Assembly: GCA_007449985.2 (NCBI GenBank)
Contig: VIIQ02000089.1
Location: 195,001 to 259,000 of the forward strand
Origin: Desmodesmus armatus
Taxonomy: Eukaryota > Chlorophyta > Chlorophyceae > Sphaeropleales > Scenedesmaceae
Length of the DNA stretch: 64,000 bases
Direction of reading: 5' to 3'
Below are positions 37,674-50,192 of the stretch, in pieces (the stretch's first letter is position 1; each line of letters begins with the position of its first letter). The notes beneath the pieces were generated by a model, which saw only the letters and a list, made by a program, of their open reading frames with translations, was not told the origin of the DNA and ran no database searches. The translations under genes were made by a program, and so were the position numbers.

Positions 37674-38387
37674 AGTTCAGCGGTTTGCTGGGCCATTGTG
37701 CCCGCACATGCAGCTTTGATGTCAACTTGTGTGTGCCTGTGTGTGTGCCGTTCATGTCAGCTGGCTGGTGAAGAACGGTGTGGCAGCCAGCCCTTTGCAG
37801 CTGCAGCGCAGCAGACGTCTCAGTAGCCTGCTGGCAGTGATGCCCAGGAAGTGTGTGCTGCTTGTTTTGCAAGTGGCGCTGCAGCTGTGTGCTTGATTCA
37901 CCACCCATGTTGGTTGTTGTCAATGTGCCAGAGTGCGCTCAAACCTGCCCCTCATTGATTTATAAAAGTTGTGCATGCAGTGGCCATTGGTCCGCCAATC
38001 AGTAAATCAGTAGGGTATTGGTTTGAGGGTTAGGTAGTTGTGCATGCAGTGGCCATGGACCCCCCAATCATTTTGTTGGTTTGCTGGCATGGCAGCAGCC
38101 CTATGCTGCTGTTGTCCTCTGTAGAATATTCACGGTTGATGCAGCTGTTGGGGGCCCGCAAAGCCTTCCATCGCATGCTTCAAAATAGCACCGCAAGGTG
38201 CTGTCACGTGTTTGGCACCTGGGTTGGTTGTTCTCGCGCACAAAACCCTACTGCTGAGATCACTGGAAGTGTGGGCAATGGTGTTTGTTGTTGGAGGGGG
38301 GTTGTAACATCACCTCACAGCCAGCTGCAGGGACTGGCAAGGTTACGGACTCGCAGGCACTGCGTCAAGTCAGCTTGAGTCAAATGT
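37674..38387. other. 3' flank of SWT1-like gene
   Basis: This is presumably 3' untranslated and intergenic DNA. The sequence GTTGTGCATGCAGTGGCCAT occurs twice, near 37,966 and 38,037. No gene is seen. Confidence 0.5.
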
Positions 38388-41300
38388 CGGACACATGGTG
38401 TGCGGGGGCGGGGCCGGGGTGGGGGCGGGAGGGGGGGGGGTCGGCATGTAGAGTCAAATGTGGCAACGCTGCAACATTTGGCAATTCACACATGCAGTTT
38501 GAATGCTGTGTGTGCTGGCAACAGTGCTAGTGCACACAACTGACTCCTCAAACTGATGCACTTGACTACTACAGCACCATGGGCAAGTGATGTGAGGGTG
38601 GTGGCTGGGGTCCATCATGGACCAAAGTGGTGTTGTGTATGCTCAGCACTGGATGAGCGGCGCCTCAACACCAATAAGTAGATGTTGCTTGACTGCTGTG
38701 TGTGCTTGTCAAGGTTGCACTGCACAAAAAGACCACTCAGCCAAATGCATGAGACTATTACAACACCAGCAGCCCGCAGACACATGGTGCGCAGTGGGGG
38801 TCCCTGGCAGGGGGGGGGGGTAATCGGTGTGGGGGGGGTGCCAAATGTGGCAACGCTGCAACAAATGGTAATTCACACATGCAGTTTGAATGTTGTGTAT
38901 GCCGGCTAGAGTGCCACTGCACACAACTGACTCCCAAGTTAATGCATGTGACTACTGCAGCACTATGGGCAGGTATGTGAGGGTGGTGGCTGGGGTCCAT
39001 CATGGACCAAACTGGTGTTGTGTGTGCTCTGCACTGGACGAGCTGCGCCTCATTACGAATAAATATATGTTGTTTGAGTGCTGTGTGTGCTTGCCAGAGT
39101 TGCACTGCACAAAAAAGACCACTCAGCAAGATGCATGAGACTACTTCAACAACAAGCAGCCCGCAAGACACATGGTGCGCTGGGCCCAGGGTAGGGGGGA
39201 GGGGGGGTACCGGCGTGGGCAGCCACATGTGGCAGCGCCGCAACAAATAGCAATTCACACATGCAGTTTGAATGCTGTGTATGCTGGCTAGAGTGATGCT
39301 GCACACAAATGACTCCTCAAACTGATGCACTTGACTACTACAGCACTATGGGCAAGTGATGTGAGGTTGGTGGTTGGGTCTATCATGGACCAAAGTGGTG
39401 TTGTGTATGCTCTGCACTGGACGAGCTGCGCCTCAACAATCAATAAATATATGTTGTTTGAGTGCTGTGTGTGCTTGCCAGAGTTGCACTGCACAAAAGA
39501 GACCACTCAGCAAGATGCATGAGACTACTTGAACACCAGCAGCCCGCAAGACACATGGTGCGCTGGGTAGGGGGGGGGGTATCGGCGTGGGGAGCCAAAT
39601 GTGGCAGCGCCGCAACAAATAGCAATTCACACATGCAGTTTGAATGCTGTGTATGCTGGCTAGAGTGCCACTGCACACAAATGACTCCTAAAATCGATGC
39701 ACTTGACTTCTACAACACTATGGGCAAGTGATGTGAGGTTGGTGGTTGGGTCTATCATGGACCAAAGTGGTGTTGTGTATGCTCTGCACTGGACGAGCGG
39801 CGCCTCAACAGCCAATGAATACATGTTGTTCGAGTGCTGTGGGTGTTTGTCAGAGTTGCACTGCACAAAAGAGACCACTCAGCAAGATGCTTGAGACTAC
39901 TACAACACCAGCAGCCCGCAAGACACATGGTGCGCTGGGTAGGGGGGGGGGGTATCGGTGTGGGGTGTCATATATGGCAGCGCTGCAACCAACAGCAATT
40001 CATACATGCAGTTTGAATGCTGTGTATGCTGGCTAGAGTGATGCTGCACACAAATGACTCCTCAAACTGATGCACTTGACTACTACAGCACTATGGGCAA
40101 GTGATGTGAGGGTGGTGGCTGGGGTCCATCATGGACCAAAGTGGTGTTGTGTATGCTCTGCACTGGACGAGCGGCGCCTCAACAGCCAACAAATACATGT
40201 TGTTTGAGTGCTGTGTGTGCTTGCCAGAGTTGCACTGCACCAAATTGACCACTCAGCAAGATGCATGAGACTACTTCAACACCAGTAGCCCGCAAGACAC
40301 ATGGTGCACAGGGGGTTTTTGGTGTGGGGAGCCAAATGTGGCAGCGCCGCGACAAATAGCAATTCACACATCCAGTTTGAATGCTGTGTATGCTGGCTAG
40401 AGTGCCGCTGCACACAAATGACTCCTCAACTTGATGCACTTGACTACTACAGCACTATGGGCAAGTGATGTGAGGGTGGTGGCTGGGGTCCATCATGGAC
40501 CAAAGTGGTGTTGTGTATGCTCTGCACTGGACAAGCTGCGCCTCAACAGCTAATGAATACATGTTGTTTGAGTGCTTTGGGTGCTTGCCAGAGTTGCACT
40601 GCACAGCAAAGACCACTCAGCAAAATGCATGAGACTACCTCAACACCAGCAGCCCTCAAGACACATGGTGCACAGAGGGGTTGCGGTGTGGGGTGTCAAA
40701 CTTGGCAACGCTGCAACAAGTAGCAATTCACCCATACAGTTTGAATGCTGTGTATGCCGGCTAGAGTGCTAGTGCACACAACTGACTCCTCAAATTGATG
40801 CATGTGACTACCACAGCACTGTGGGCAAGTGATGTGAGGGTGGTGGCGGGGGTCCATCATGGACCAAAGTGGTGTTGTGTATGCTCTGCACTGGACGAGC
40901 TGCGCCTCAACAGCTAATGAATACATGTTGTTTGAGTGCTTTGGGTGCTTGCCAGAGTTGCACTGCACAGCAAAGACCACTCAGCAAGATGCATGAGACT
41001 ACTTCAACACCAGCAGCCCGCAAGACACATGGTGCGCTGGGTTGGAGGGGGGCGGATATCGGCGTGGGGAGCCAAATGTGGCAGAGCCGCGACAAATAGC
41101 AATTCACACATGCAGTATGAATGCTGTGTATGCTGGCTAGAGTGCCACTGCACACAAATGACTCCTCAACTTGATGCACTTGACTACTACAGCACTATGG
41201 GCAAGTGATGTAAGGGTGGTGGCTGGGGACCATCATGGTCCACTGAGTGGTGTTGTGTATGCTCTGCACTGGACGAGCGGCGCCTCGACACCAATAAATG

Positions 41301-44300
41301 TATGTTGTTTGAGTGCTGTGGGTGCTTGCCAGAGTTGCACTGCACCAAAAAGACCACTCAGCAAGATGCATGAGACTACTTCAACACCAGCAGCCCGCAA
41401 GACACATGGTGCGCTGGGTTGGGGGGGGGGGTATCGGCGTGGGGAGCCAAATGTGGCAGCGCCGCGACAAATAGCAAATCACACATGCAGTATGAATGCT
41501 GTGTATGCTGGCTAGAGTGCCACTGCACACAAATGACTCCTCAACTTGATGCACTTGACTGCTACAGCACTATGGGCAGGTGATGTGAGGGCGGTGGCTG
41601 GGGTCCATCATTGACCACTGAGTGGTGTTGTGTATGCTCTGCACTGGACGAGCGGCACCTCAACACCAATAAATGTATGTTGTTTGAGTGCTGTGGGTGC
41701 TTGCCAGAGTTGCACTGCACAAATTAGACCACTCAGCAAGATGCATGAGACTACTTCAACACCAGCAGCCCGCAAGACACATGGTGCGCGGGGTGTGGGG
41801 GGGGGGGGTATCGGCGTGGGGAGCCAAATGTGGCAGCGCCGCGACAAATAGCAATTCACACATGCAGTATGAATGCTGTGTATGCTGGCTAGAGTGCCAC
41901 TGCACACAAATGACTCCTCAACTTGATGCACTTGACTACTACAGCACTATGGGCAAGTGATGTAAGGGTGGTGGCTGGGGTCCATCATGGACCACTGAGT
42001 GGTGTTGTGTATGCTCTGCACTGGACGAGCGGCGCCTCAACACCACTAAATGTATGTTGTTTGAGTGCTGTGGGTGCTTGACAGAGTTGCACTGCACCAA
42101 AAAGACCACTCAGCAAGATGCATGAGACTACTTCAACACCAGCAGCCCGCAAGACACATGGTGCGCTGGGTTTTGGGGGGGGGGGGGGTATCGGCGTGGG
42201 GAGCCAAATGTGCGCCGCGGCAAATAGCAATTCACACATGCAGTATGAATGCTGTGTATGCTGGCTAGAGTGCCGCTGCACACAAATGACTCCTCAACTT
42301 GATGCACTTGGCTACTACAGCACTATGGGCAGGTGATGTGAGGGTGGTGGCTGGGGTCCATCATGGACCACTGAGTGGTGTTGTGTATGCTCTGCACTGG
42401 ACAAGCGGCGCCTCAACACCACTAAATGTATGTTGTTTGAGTGCTGTGGGTGCTTGACAGAGTTGCACTGCACCAAAAAGACCACTCAGCAAGATGCATG
42501 AGACTACTTCAACACCAGCAGCCCGCAAGACACATGGTGCGCTGGGTTGGGGGGGGGGGTATCAGCGTGGGGAGCCAAATGTGGCAGCGCCGCGAAAAAT
42601 AGCAATTCACACATGCAGTATGAATGCTGTGTATGCTGGCTAGAGTGCCATTGCACACAAATGACTCCTCAACTTGATGCACTTGACTACTACAGCACTA
42701 TGGGCAGGTGATGTGAGGGTGGTGGCTGGGGTCCATCATGGACCACTGAGTGGTGTTGTGTATGCTCTGCACTGGACAAGCGGCGCCTCAACACCAATAA
42801 ATGTATGTTGTTTGAGTGCTGTGGGTGCTTGGCAGAGTTGCACTGCACCAAAAAGACCACTCAGCAAGATGCATGAGACTACTTCAACACCAGCAGCCCG
42901 CAAGACACATGGTGCGCTGGGTTTGGGGGGGGGTATCGGCGTGGGGAGCCAAATGTGGCAGCGCCGCGACAAATAGCAATTCACACATGCAGTTTGAATG
43001 CTGTGTATGCTGTATAGAGTGCCATTGCACACAAATGACTCCTCAACTTGATGCACTTGACTACTACAGCACTATGGGCAGGTGATGTGAGGGTGGTGGC
43101 TGGGGTCCATCATGGACCACTGAGTGGTGTTGTGTGTGCTCTGCACTGGACAAGCGGCGCCTCAACACCAATAAATGTATGTTGTTTGAGTGCTGTGGGT
43201 GCTTGACAGAGTTGCACTGCACCAAAGAGACCACTCAGCAAGATGCATGAGACTACTTCAACACCAGCAGCCCGCAAGACACATGGTGCGCTGGGTTGGG
43301 GGGGGGGGGGTATCGGCGTGGGGAGCCAAATGTGGCAGCGCCGCGACAAATAGCAATTCACACATGCAGTATGAATGCTGTGTATGCTGGCTAGAGTGCC
43401 ATTGCACACAAATGACTCCTCAACTTGATGCACTTGACTGCTACAGCACTATGGGCAGGTGATGTGAGGGTGGTGGCTGGGGTCCATCATGGACCACTGA
43501 GTGGTGTTGTGTGTGCTCTGCACTGGACAAGCGGCGCCTCAACACCAATAAATGTATGTTGTTTGAGTGCTGTGGGTGCTTGACAGAGTTGCACTGCACA
43601 GCAAAGACCACTCAGCAAGATGCATGAGACTACTTCAACACCAGCAGCCCGCAAGACACATGGTGCGCTGGGTTGGGGGGGGGGGGTATCGGCGTGGGGA
43701 GCCAAATGTGGCAGCGCCGCGACAAATAGCAATTCACACATGCAGTATGAATGCTGTGTATGCTGGCTAGCGTGCCATTGCACACAAATGACTCCTCAAC
43801 TTGATGCACTTGACTACTACAGCACTATGGGCAGGTGATGTGAGGGTGGTGGCTGGGGTCCATCATGGACCACTGAGTGGTGTTGTGTATGCTCTGCAGT
43901 GGACGAGCGGCGCCTCTACGCTAATAAAAAGATGTTCTGTGAGTGCTGTGGGTGCTTGCCAGAGTTGTACTGCACCAAAAAAACCACTCAGCAAGATGCA
44001 TGAGACTACTTCAACACCAGCAGCCCGCAAGACACATGGTGCGCTGGGTTTGGGGGGGGGGGGGGTATCGGCGTGGGGAGCCAGATATGGCAGCGCCGCG
44101 ACAAATAGCAATTTACACATGCAGTATGAATGCTGTGTATGCTGGCTAGAGTGCCACTGCACACAAATGACTCCTCAACTTGATGCACTTGACTACTACA
44201 GCACTATGGGCAGGTGATGTGAGGGTGGTGGCTGGGGTCCATCATGGACCACTGAGTGGTGTTGTGTATGCTCTGCACTGGACGAGCGGCGCCTCTACAC

Positions 44301-45850
44301 TACGCTAATAAAAAGATGTTCTATGAGTGCTGTGGGTGCTTGCCAGCCTGGCAACGGTTGCACTGCACCAAAAAGACCACTCAGCAAGATGCATGAGACT
44401 ACTTCAACACCAGCAGCCCGCAAGACACACTGTGACAAGACGCACCGGGTGCGCTGGGTTGGGGGGGGGGTATCGGCGTGGGGAGCCAAATGTGGCAGCG
44501 CCGCGACACATAGCAATTCACACATGCAGTATGAATGCTGTGTATGCTGGCTAGAGTGCCATTGCACACAACTGACTCCTCAAACTGATGCACTTGAATA
44601 CTACAGCACTATGGGCAAGTGCTGTGAGGGTGGTGGCCGGGGTCCATCATGGACCAAAATGGTGTTGTGCATGCTCTGCACTGGACGAGCGGCGCCTCAA
44701 CACTAATAAAAAGGTGTTTGTTGAGTGCTGTGGGTGCTTGCCAGAGTTGCACTGCACAGAAAAGACCACTCAGCAAGATGCATGAGACTACTTCGACAAC
44801 AAGCAGCCCGCAAGACCGTCATGGCATGGTGCGCTGGGTTGGGGGTGGGGTATCAGTGTGGGGTGTCAAATGTGGCAACACTGCAACAAATGGCAATTCA
44901 CACATGCAGTTTGAATGCTGTGTGTGCTGGCTATAGTGCTAGAGCACACACTGACTCGTCAAACTGATGCTACAGCACTATGGGCAAGTGATGGGAGGGT
45001 GGTGGCTGGGGTCTATCAACTTGGACCAAAGTGGTGTTGTGTATGCTCTGCACTGGACGAGCGGCGCCTCAACACCACTAAATGTATGTTGTTTGAGTGC
45101 TGTGGGTGCTTGGCAGAGTTGCACTGCACCAAAAAGACCACTCAGCAAGATGCATGAGACTACTTCAACACCAGCAGCCCGCAAGACACATGGTGCGCTG
45201 GGTTTGGGGGGGGGGGGTATCGGCGTGGGGAGCCAAATGTGGCAGCGCCGCGACAAATAGCAATTCACACATGCAGTTTGAATGCTGTGTATGCTGTATA
45301 GAGTGCCACTGCACACAAATGACTCCTCAACTTGATGCACTTGACTGCTACAGCACTATGGGCAGGTGATGTGAGGGTGGTGGCTGGGGTCCATCATTGA
45401 CCACTGAGTGGTGTTGTGCATGCTCTGCACTGGACGAGCGGCGCCTCAACACCACTAAATGTATGTTGTTTGAGTGCTGTGGGTGCTTGACAGAGTTGCA
45501 CTGCACCAAAAAAACCACTCAGCAAAATGCATGAGACTACTTCAACACCAGCAGCCCGCAAGACACATGGTGCGCGGGGTGTGGGGGGGGGGTATCGGCG
45601 TGGGGAGCTCGATATGGCAGCGCCGCGGCAAATAGCAATTCACACATGCAGTTTGAATGCTGTGTATGCTGGCTGAAGTGCTGGTGCGCACAGCGGACTC
45701 CTCAAATTTACGCACTTGACTACTACAGGACTATGGGCAAGTGTTGTGAGGGTGGTGGCTGGGGTCCATCATAGACCAAAATGGTGTTGTACATGCCATG
45801 TACAGAGGCTCTGCACTGGACGAGCAGCGCCTCAAAAGCTATGAGTATGT
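38388..45850. repeat. Satellite array, about 20 units of ~375 bp
   Basis: The landmark GGTCCATCATGGACC (or a one- or two-base variant) recurs near 38,608, 38,994, 39,369, 39,741, 40,126 and so on to 45,763, with spacing 362-403 and mean about 377. Each unit contains two related halves. One starts TTTGAGTGCTGTGGGTGCTT, the other TTTGAATGCTGTGTATGCTG; both are followed by a similar stretch ending GACTACTTCAACACCAGCA or GACTACTACAGCACTATGG. They are spaced about 190-194 bases, so the unit is a diverged dimer. Central units (41.2-44.2 kb) are more alike than those at the edges. Each unit carries a G run of variable length. Open frames of about 90 codons on both strands exist, but they are shifted freely by the G-run length, so I see no coding role. 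Confidence 0.95.
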
Positions 45851-46072
45851 ACACGGCTCATACATAACTTTTGTGACGTCCACCTGGCGCCGTGCGACTA
45901 AAAGTCCGTCCCCCCAGTCATTTACACATCCAGCTGAAGCCGCTGCCACTGGAGCCTGCTTGTTCGGGAGGGCAAATGTTCCGACACATGGGCAGGAAAA
46001 CTAGTGAGACTGATGTGCCACCCTCACCCACTGCTGGCTGAGGCTACGCGAGTGCCTCAACAAATGGGACAT

Positions 46073-46122
46073 GTAGCTGGCCCAGCTGCTGATTGGGCCA
46101 GCTACCAGTGCCGGGCCAGCTA
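46073..46122. repeat. Inverted repeat GTAGCTGGCCC with third copy
   Basis: GTAGCTGGCCC at 46,073-46,083 is the exact reverse complement of 46,095-46,105, with an 11-base loop; a further GGGCCAGCTAC follows at about 46,113. Confidence 0.85.
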
Positions 46123-46571
46123 CAAGTCCCTCTGGTGTGTACGCAGCGGGCAAAGCACATATGCTTTTGGAGACTGCCAAACCTCAAGTTGATCTGTTCT
46201 CTGTACCCCTTCAATTTCTCTGTTTGTGCTGCACAAAGTTGTGTTGCTACGCATCCACGTCCACACACAATTGGCACTGCACTGTTGACTGAGCACATCC
46301 AGCATAGGAGACATGCGCAATGCTGGCTTCTGCCAACCGAGATGGAGGGCACAGGTCTATGATGCTGATAATAAAAATAATGAAAAAGAGGGGTCGATTC
46401 AGTAACACAGGCCTGCGTCTGCGTGTGCAGCACGGCACAAGGGGAACAACACGGCTGATCAACAAGTAAGGAACCTGAATCTGCCAAGCAACACAGCAAG
46501 GAACAAGGCTTTGAACAGGCTTTGAAAAATAACCAGTTAAGAGTTGTTTATTGGACTTCGCGTCCCATATT

Positions 46572-46670
46572 GTGCAAGGAAACGCGGTCCCAGGTACCAG
46601 GACTGTGCAAGGAAATGCGGTCCCAGGTACCAGGGCGGTGCAAGGAAATGGTACCGGTACCAGGTACCAG
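46572..46670. repeat. 33-base minisatellite, 3 copies, rich in GGTACC
   Basis: Units start at 46,572, 46,605 and 46,638 with GTGCAAGGAAA. Each contains the palindromic GGTACC within CCAGGTACCAGG; the last unit contains extra GGTACC sites. The 33-base length would encode 11-residue repeats, but no gene is recognised. Confidence 0.85.
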
Positions 46671-47994
46671 GCGGGACCCATCAAACTGGACAATGAATCT
46701 GGCCATTTACCGCGCTGATTACGCACGTACATATTGCTTTGGCTTAGAGTTGCAACTACACCAGAAACACCGCACACCGTTGAATCAGCTGTTGCAGCTG
46801 CTCGGCGTCTATATCACGTTGCGAAGCAACGTATCAAAGGTTCAGTTGTCTTTGTTACTTATCTATGTTTTTTGAGGCCCGCTACTGCGCAACCCGCCAT
46901 GCTGAAACTGCTTTCTGACAGTGATTCACAATCACTGTTTGATAAGCTGTACAGCGGAAACACAGCGCCCAGTGTCGCTGAGCCTTCGAATCTATTGCAA
47001 ACATACCTTTCAACTGCTTTTCTGCACAGCACAATTGTCAGGCTGCTGGAATGCGCATGTAGCATGCTAGCAGTGTAGTCTGGCAGTAGTACCAAACTGC
47101 ATGGACATGTGGAGCTTGCCAAGCCGACAAGTGGTGGGTTTTTGACAGCGGTACAGCATTTGTTGCTGTGTTTGACCTCTCGATGACATCTGATCACAGG
47201 ACTGGCCAGACTGGCCATGGTGTGCTAGCATCGCTGTGACAGGCCACAGGCTTAGTGCTGAGTCATACATGCAGTGCTGATCTAGCGCACACTCCTCTGT
47301 TGGACTTGACACCAACAGCACTGTATGCAGCCAGACCTGATGGCTACCTGATGGGCTCATTCTGCTGGGCCCCATGTGAATCAGAACTCCAGCGAGAGAG
47401 TTTCGCAGTCACTGTGATCCACCTCTCCATAAGAATGTATGTGTGCAAATGTTCAGACACTTGCAGAGGCTCGCTTGCAGAGAAGTCAAGCGCGAGGCCT
47501 TTTGAGCGCAAGGGATGCCGTGCGGTCCAGCCAAGCTGTTGCACTTTCACAGCACGTGTCACTGATGGCGGTTTTGGTGATGCACCATCACATTCACTGC
47601 CAGCCACATAACCAAGACCAACCCACAGTGTTGCAAAAGCACAGTAAAGACCAATACACTCCCTCACCACACCCTGCAACACATTCCCTCGCAACACACT
47701 CCCTCACCACACCCTGCATAACACAAGCCCCGCTGGATGAAGGCAACGCGCCCATCCATTCAGGCATCTGGATGCCGCGCACAACCACCCTTGCCACACC
47801 CAATGACACCTGTGCCACACACAGGCCATGCTACACAACAGCAGACGTGACGGCTTTACAGCCAAATTTCAGGGTTCAGGGCGCCCTCAACCCTGAACCC
47901 CTGCCAACATAAGCTTTATGGCGCAGTGGCCGCGCCCGAGCTGGGCCAGCTCAGCGGCACGCAACAAAGGTGCCAGTGCAGCATGTATTTTGGG

Positions 47995-48112
47995 GGCGTG
48001 TGTGGCCAGCTACATAGAGCTGGCTACAGCTGTGTGTAGCTGGCTACACGTAGCTGAGCTGCCAGCAGGCAGCACTGCCTGGCGTGTAGCTACAACCAGC
48101 TACAAGCTACAT
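47995..48112. repeat. Cluster of AGCTGGCTACA / TGTAGC inverted motifs
   Basis: Several copies of AGCTGGCTAC, GTAGCTGG and GTAGCTAC in both orientations lie within ~110 bases, related to the inverted repeat at 46,073. This may be the debris of one palindromic element. Confidence 0.6.
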
Positions 48113-48875
48113 CACGCAAGCACTGCTTGCAGCCTCTCCCGAGGGCATACCCCACTTTGGAACCAACAGTGCCCAATGAGTCCCACAACGTGATGCGCAA
48201 ATGTGATGCAACCAAGTCCATCCGAAAGCAAGGACACAGCTACCTCAGGCACAAACACAAACAGGGCAAACAAATTTGCATGTGGCAGGACCGACAGCCT
48301 GTCCCATATAGCTACTCCCCAAGACCTAGCTGGGTTTGACAGCTGTGAACCTGACAACAGCAGCCCACACTTGGCCAACCACACTGGCTTCAAAGGCCGG
48401 CGCAGCTGGCAGAACGCACACACTGCCTGCTGTGGACATGGCCGTACAAACCCCTGCACTGCTGCATGCCAGCTGCCGCCTAAAGCACAGGCGGCATGCC
48501 TACGGAAGCACCTCCTCATGCCAAGATTTCGTCCTAAAAAACCACCAACACCCTGACAAACAGCAACGAGGTGCAGCTTGGCTAGTTAGCACACCCACAT
48601 GTACACATGCTGCTGCCCATGCCGGCCGCGCTCCAAAGTATGGGACCAAAACAAAGTGGCACAAAACCCGAGACTGCTGCCAAAACAAAGTGGCACAAAA
48701 ACCCGAGACTGCTGCCAGCATGGTGACGACGCCCTCTGCTGCTGCTGCTCCTGCCGCCGCTCCTGCCAGCACTGCCTATCCTGCCACTGTTCATCGCACA
48801 CTGTGCCTGTCTCTCACACGCTGCCATCCTGCCGCTGCTCTGCTGCTGCCACTGCCGCTACTTGTGGGCTTGATG

Positions 48876-49758
48876 CTATTGGGGCTTGTCCCGTTTCTTG
48901 CTTTTCCTTTTACTGGCGGGTGCTGTTTCATCCTGCGCTGTCGCCCCTGCTGCTGCTGCTGCTATGTTGGTGTCTGCCTGCTGGTCCTTCCTCTTCTGCT
49001 GCTTCGCCGGCTGCGTTGCTGCTTGCTGCTGCTGCTGCTGTTGCTTTCTTGCCTGCTTGTCAGGGGGCTCGCCGCCTGCTGCTTCGTGCAGACCATTCTG
49101 CTGCAGCTGCTGCTGCTGCTTGTGCTTTTTGCCTGCAGCACTGTCGGGTGCTGCTGCTGGGTGGTCTGGCTGACTGCCTTGCTGCTGCGTCTTGTGTTTT
49201 TTTGCCGCTGCCTGACACCGGCTGTGCGTTTGGTGCAGATGTTGCGGCAGCGACGGCTTTGGCAGCACCCTCGCTTGACAGCGCAGCAGCACCTGCGTCT
49301 GCTGCTGCAGCAGACTTGCGCTTTTTGGCGGAAGCCTGCTTTTGACCCTGCTCCTTCTGCTTCTGGGCTGCTGGTGGAACTGACGCGGCACCGTTTGCCC
49401 CGGCAGCAGCAGCTGCTGCTGTGTCATCCGCCCTTTTGCGCTTTGACTGGCCAGCTGCTGTGACACCAGCTGATGCTGCTGCTTCATCATTGTGACGCTG
49501 GTTAGAGACTTTCTGCTTCTTCCTGGGCCGACTGGAGGCTGCAGCCAGCTCTGACAGCTGCAGGTCACCCTGTTCATCAACATATTCTGGCTCCTGCCCC
49601 AGCACCGCATCCTTGCAAAGCCGCATCATGTGTCCGACACCAGGTCTGATATTGTGTTCATCCTCTGCATGCTTCTGTAGTGCTGTGGCCGCAAGCTCAG
49701 CAGAAATAGGTTGTCGAGAAGCCCTGTGGGGCACTAGGCGCAAAAACGTGCGTGACAT
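48876..49758 (-). CDS. Low-complexity Lys/Gln/Ala-rich probable nuclear protein, apparent frameshift
   Basis: From the ATG at 49,758 (minus) the chain begins MSRTFLRLVPHRASRQPISA, continues through an ordered ~70-residue segment (AELAATALQKHAEDEHNIRP, MMRLCKDAVLG), and then becomes Ala/Gln/Lys-rich with basic clusters PRKKQK and SKRKR that look like nuclear localisation signals. The frame reaches an A7 run (49,197-49,203). The reading frame that continues with the same composition (KKHK repeats, poly-Gln, ending SKRKSKKRDKPQ, stop at 48,876) is one base out of phase. The two frames together span about 293 codons. An assembly error, a real frameshift, or a missed short intron could explain this. 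Sequence upstream of the ATG (HVPSRNFRITLTN) also reads as protein in frame, so an earlier exon is possible. The family is not recognised. Confidence 0.5.
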
Positions 49759-50192
49759 GTTGGTCAACGTGATCCGAAAGTTTCTGGATGGTACATGCAG
49801 AATATGCTGCTACACCGCTGCTGGTGAGGTGGTTGCGAGGTGAAACTTGACCGGCGCAGACCGGGGGCTCCTGCTGAATCCACACCAATTGAATGTCAAA
49901 CGGCCTTGAAGCTGTTTTTGTATCGTGCTTGGCGAGGTCAGCATCCAACTGCGTGGATCCGTTCTTATCTGATCTACACCCACAATCCACCTGGCCAATT
50001 GATGGTCAGCCAGCGTAGTTGCAGAGTTGGGTTATCCTCCTAGCTTGCCATTGGCTGTCACAAAACCTGCCTGCTCTGTGGGGCACTACTCCACAGCACA
50101 GGTCAGCCTGGTGTGTGGCTCCTATCACCCACAAGCTCAGCACTAGTGTCTCGTCAGTCTCTGGTCCCCTTGGACTCGGCACAATTGGCAGC

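Larger units (their letters stand above)
45851..48875. other. Repeat-rich stretch without a recognised gene
   Basis: Small repeats dominate. An open frame at 46,734-47,078 (114 codons; ESAVAAARRLYHVAKQRI) looks protein-like but has no match I can name, and 48,645-48,720 holds a ~35-base tandem duplication (AAAGTGGCACAAAACCCGAG). A short A/T-richer patch is at 46,360-46,390. Confidence 0.5.

Noticed and set aside
38388..45850. Regular repeats resembling a CRISPR array, and ~90-codon frames in each unit
   Set aside because: Units are ~375 bp with no distinct repeat-spacer pattern in a eukaryotic context; frames are shifted by the variable G run and occur on both strands.
48336..49463. Plus-strand open frame of 375 codons, very Leu-rich and membrane-like
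   Set aside because: Its Leu runs are the complement of CAG repeats of the minus-strand nuclear-protein gene; the hydrophobicity is a strand shadow.
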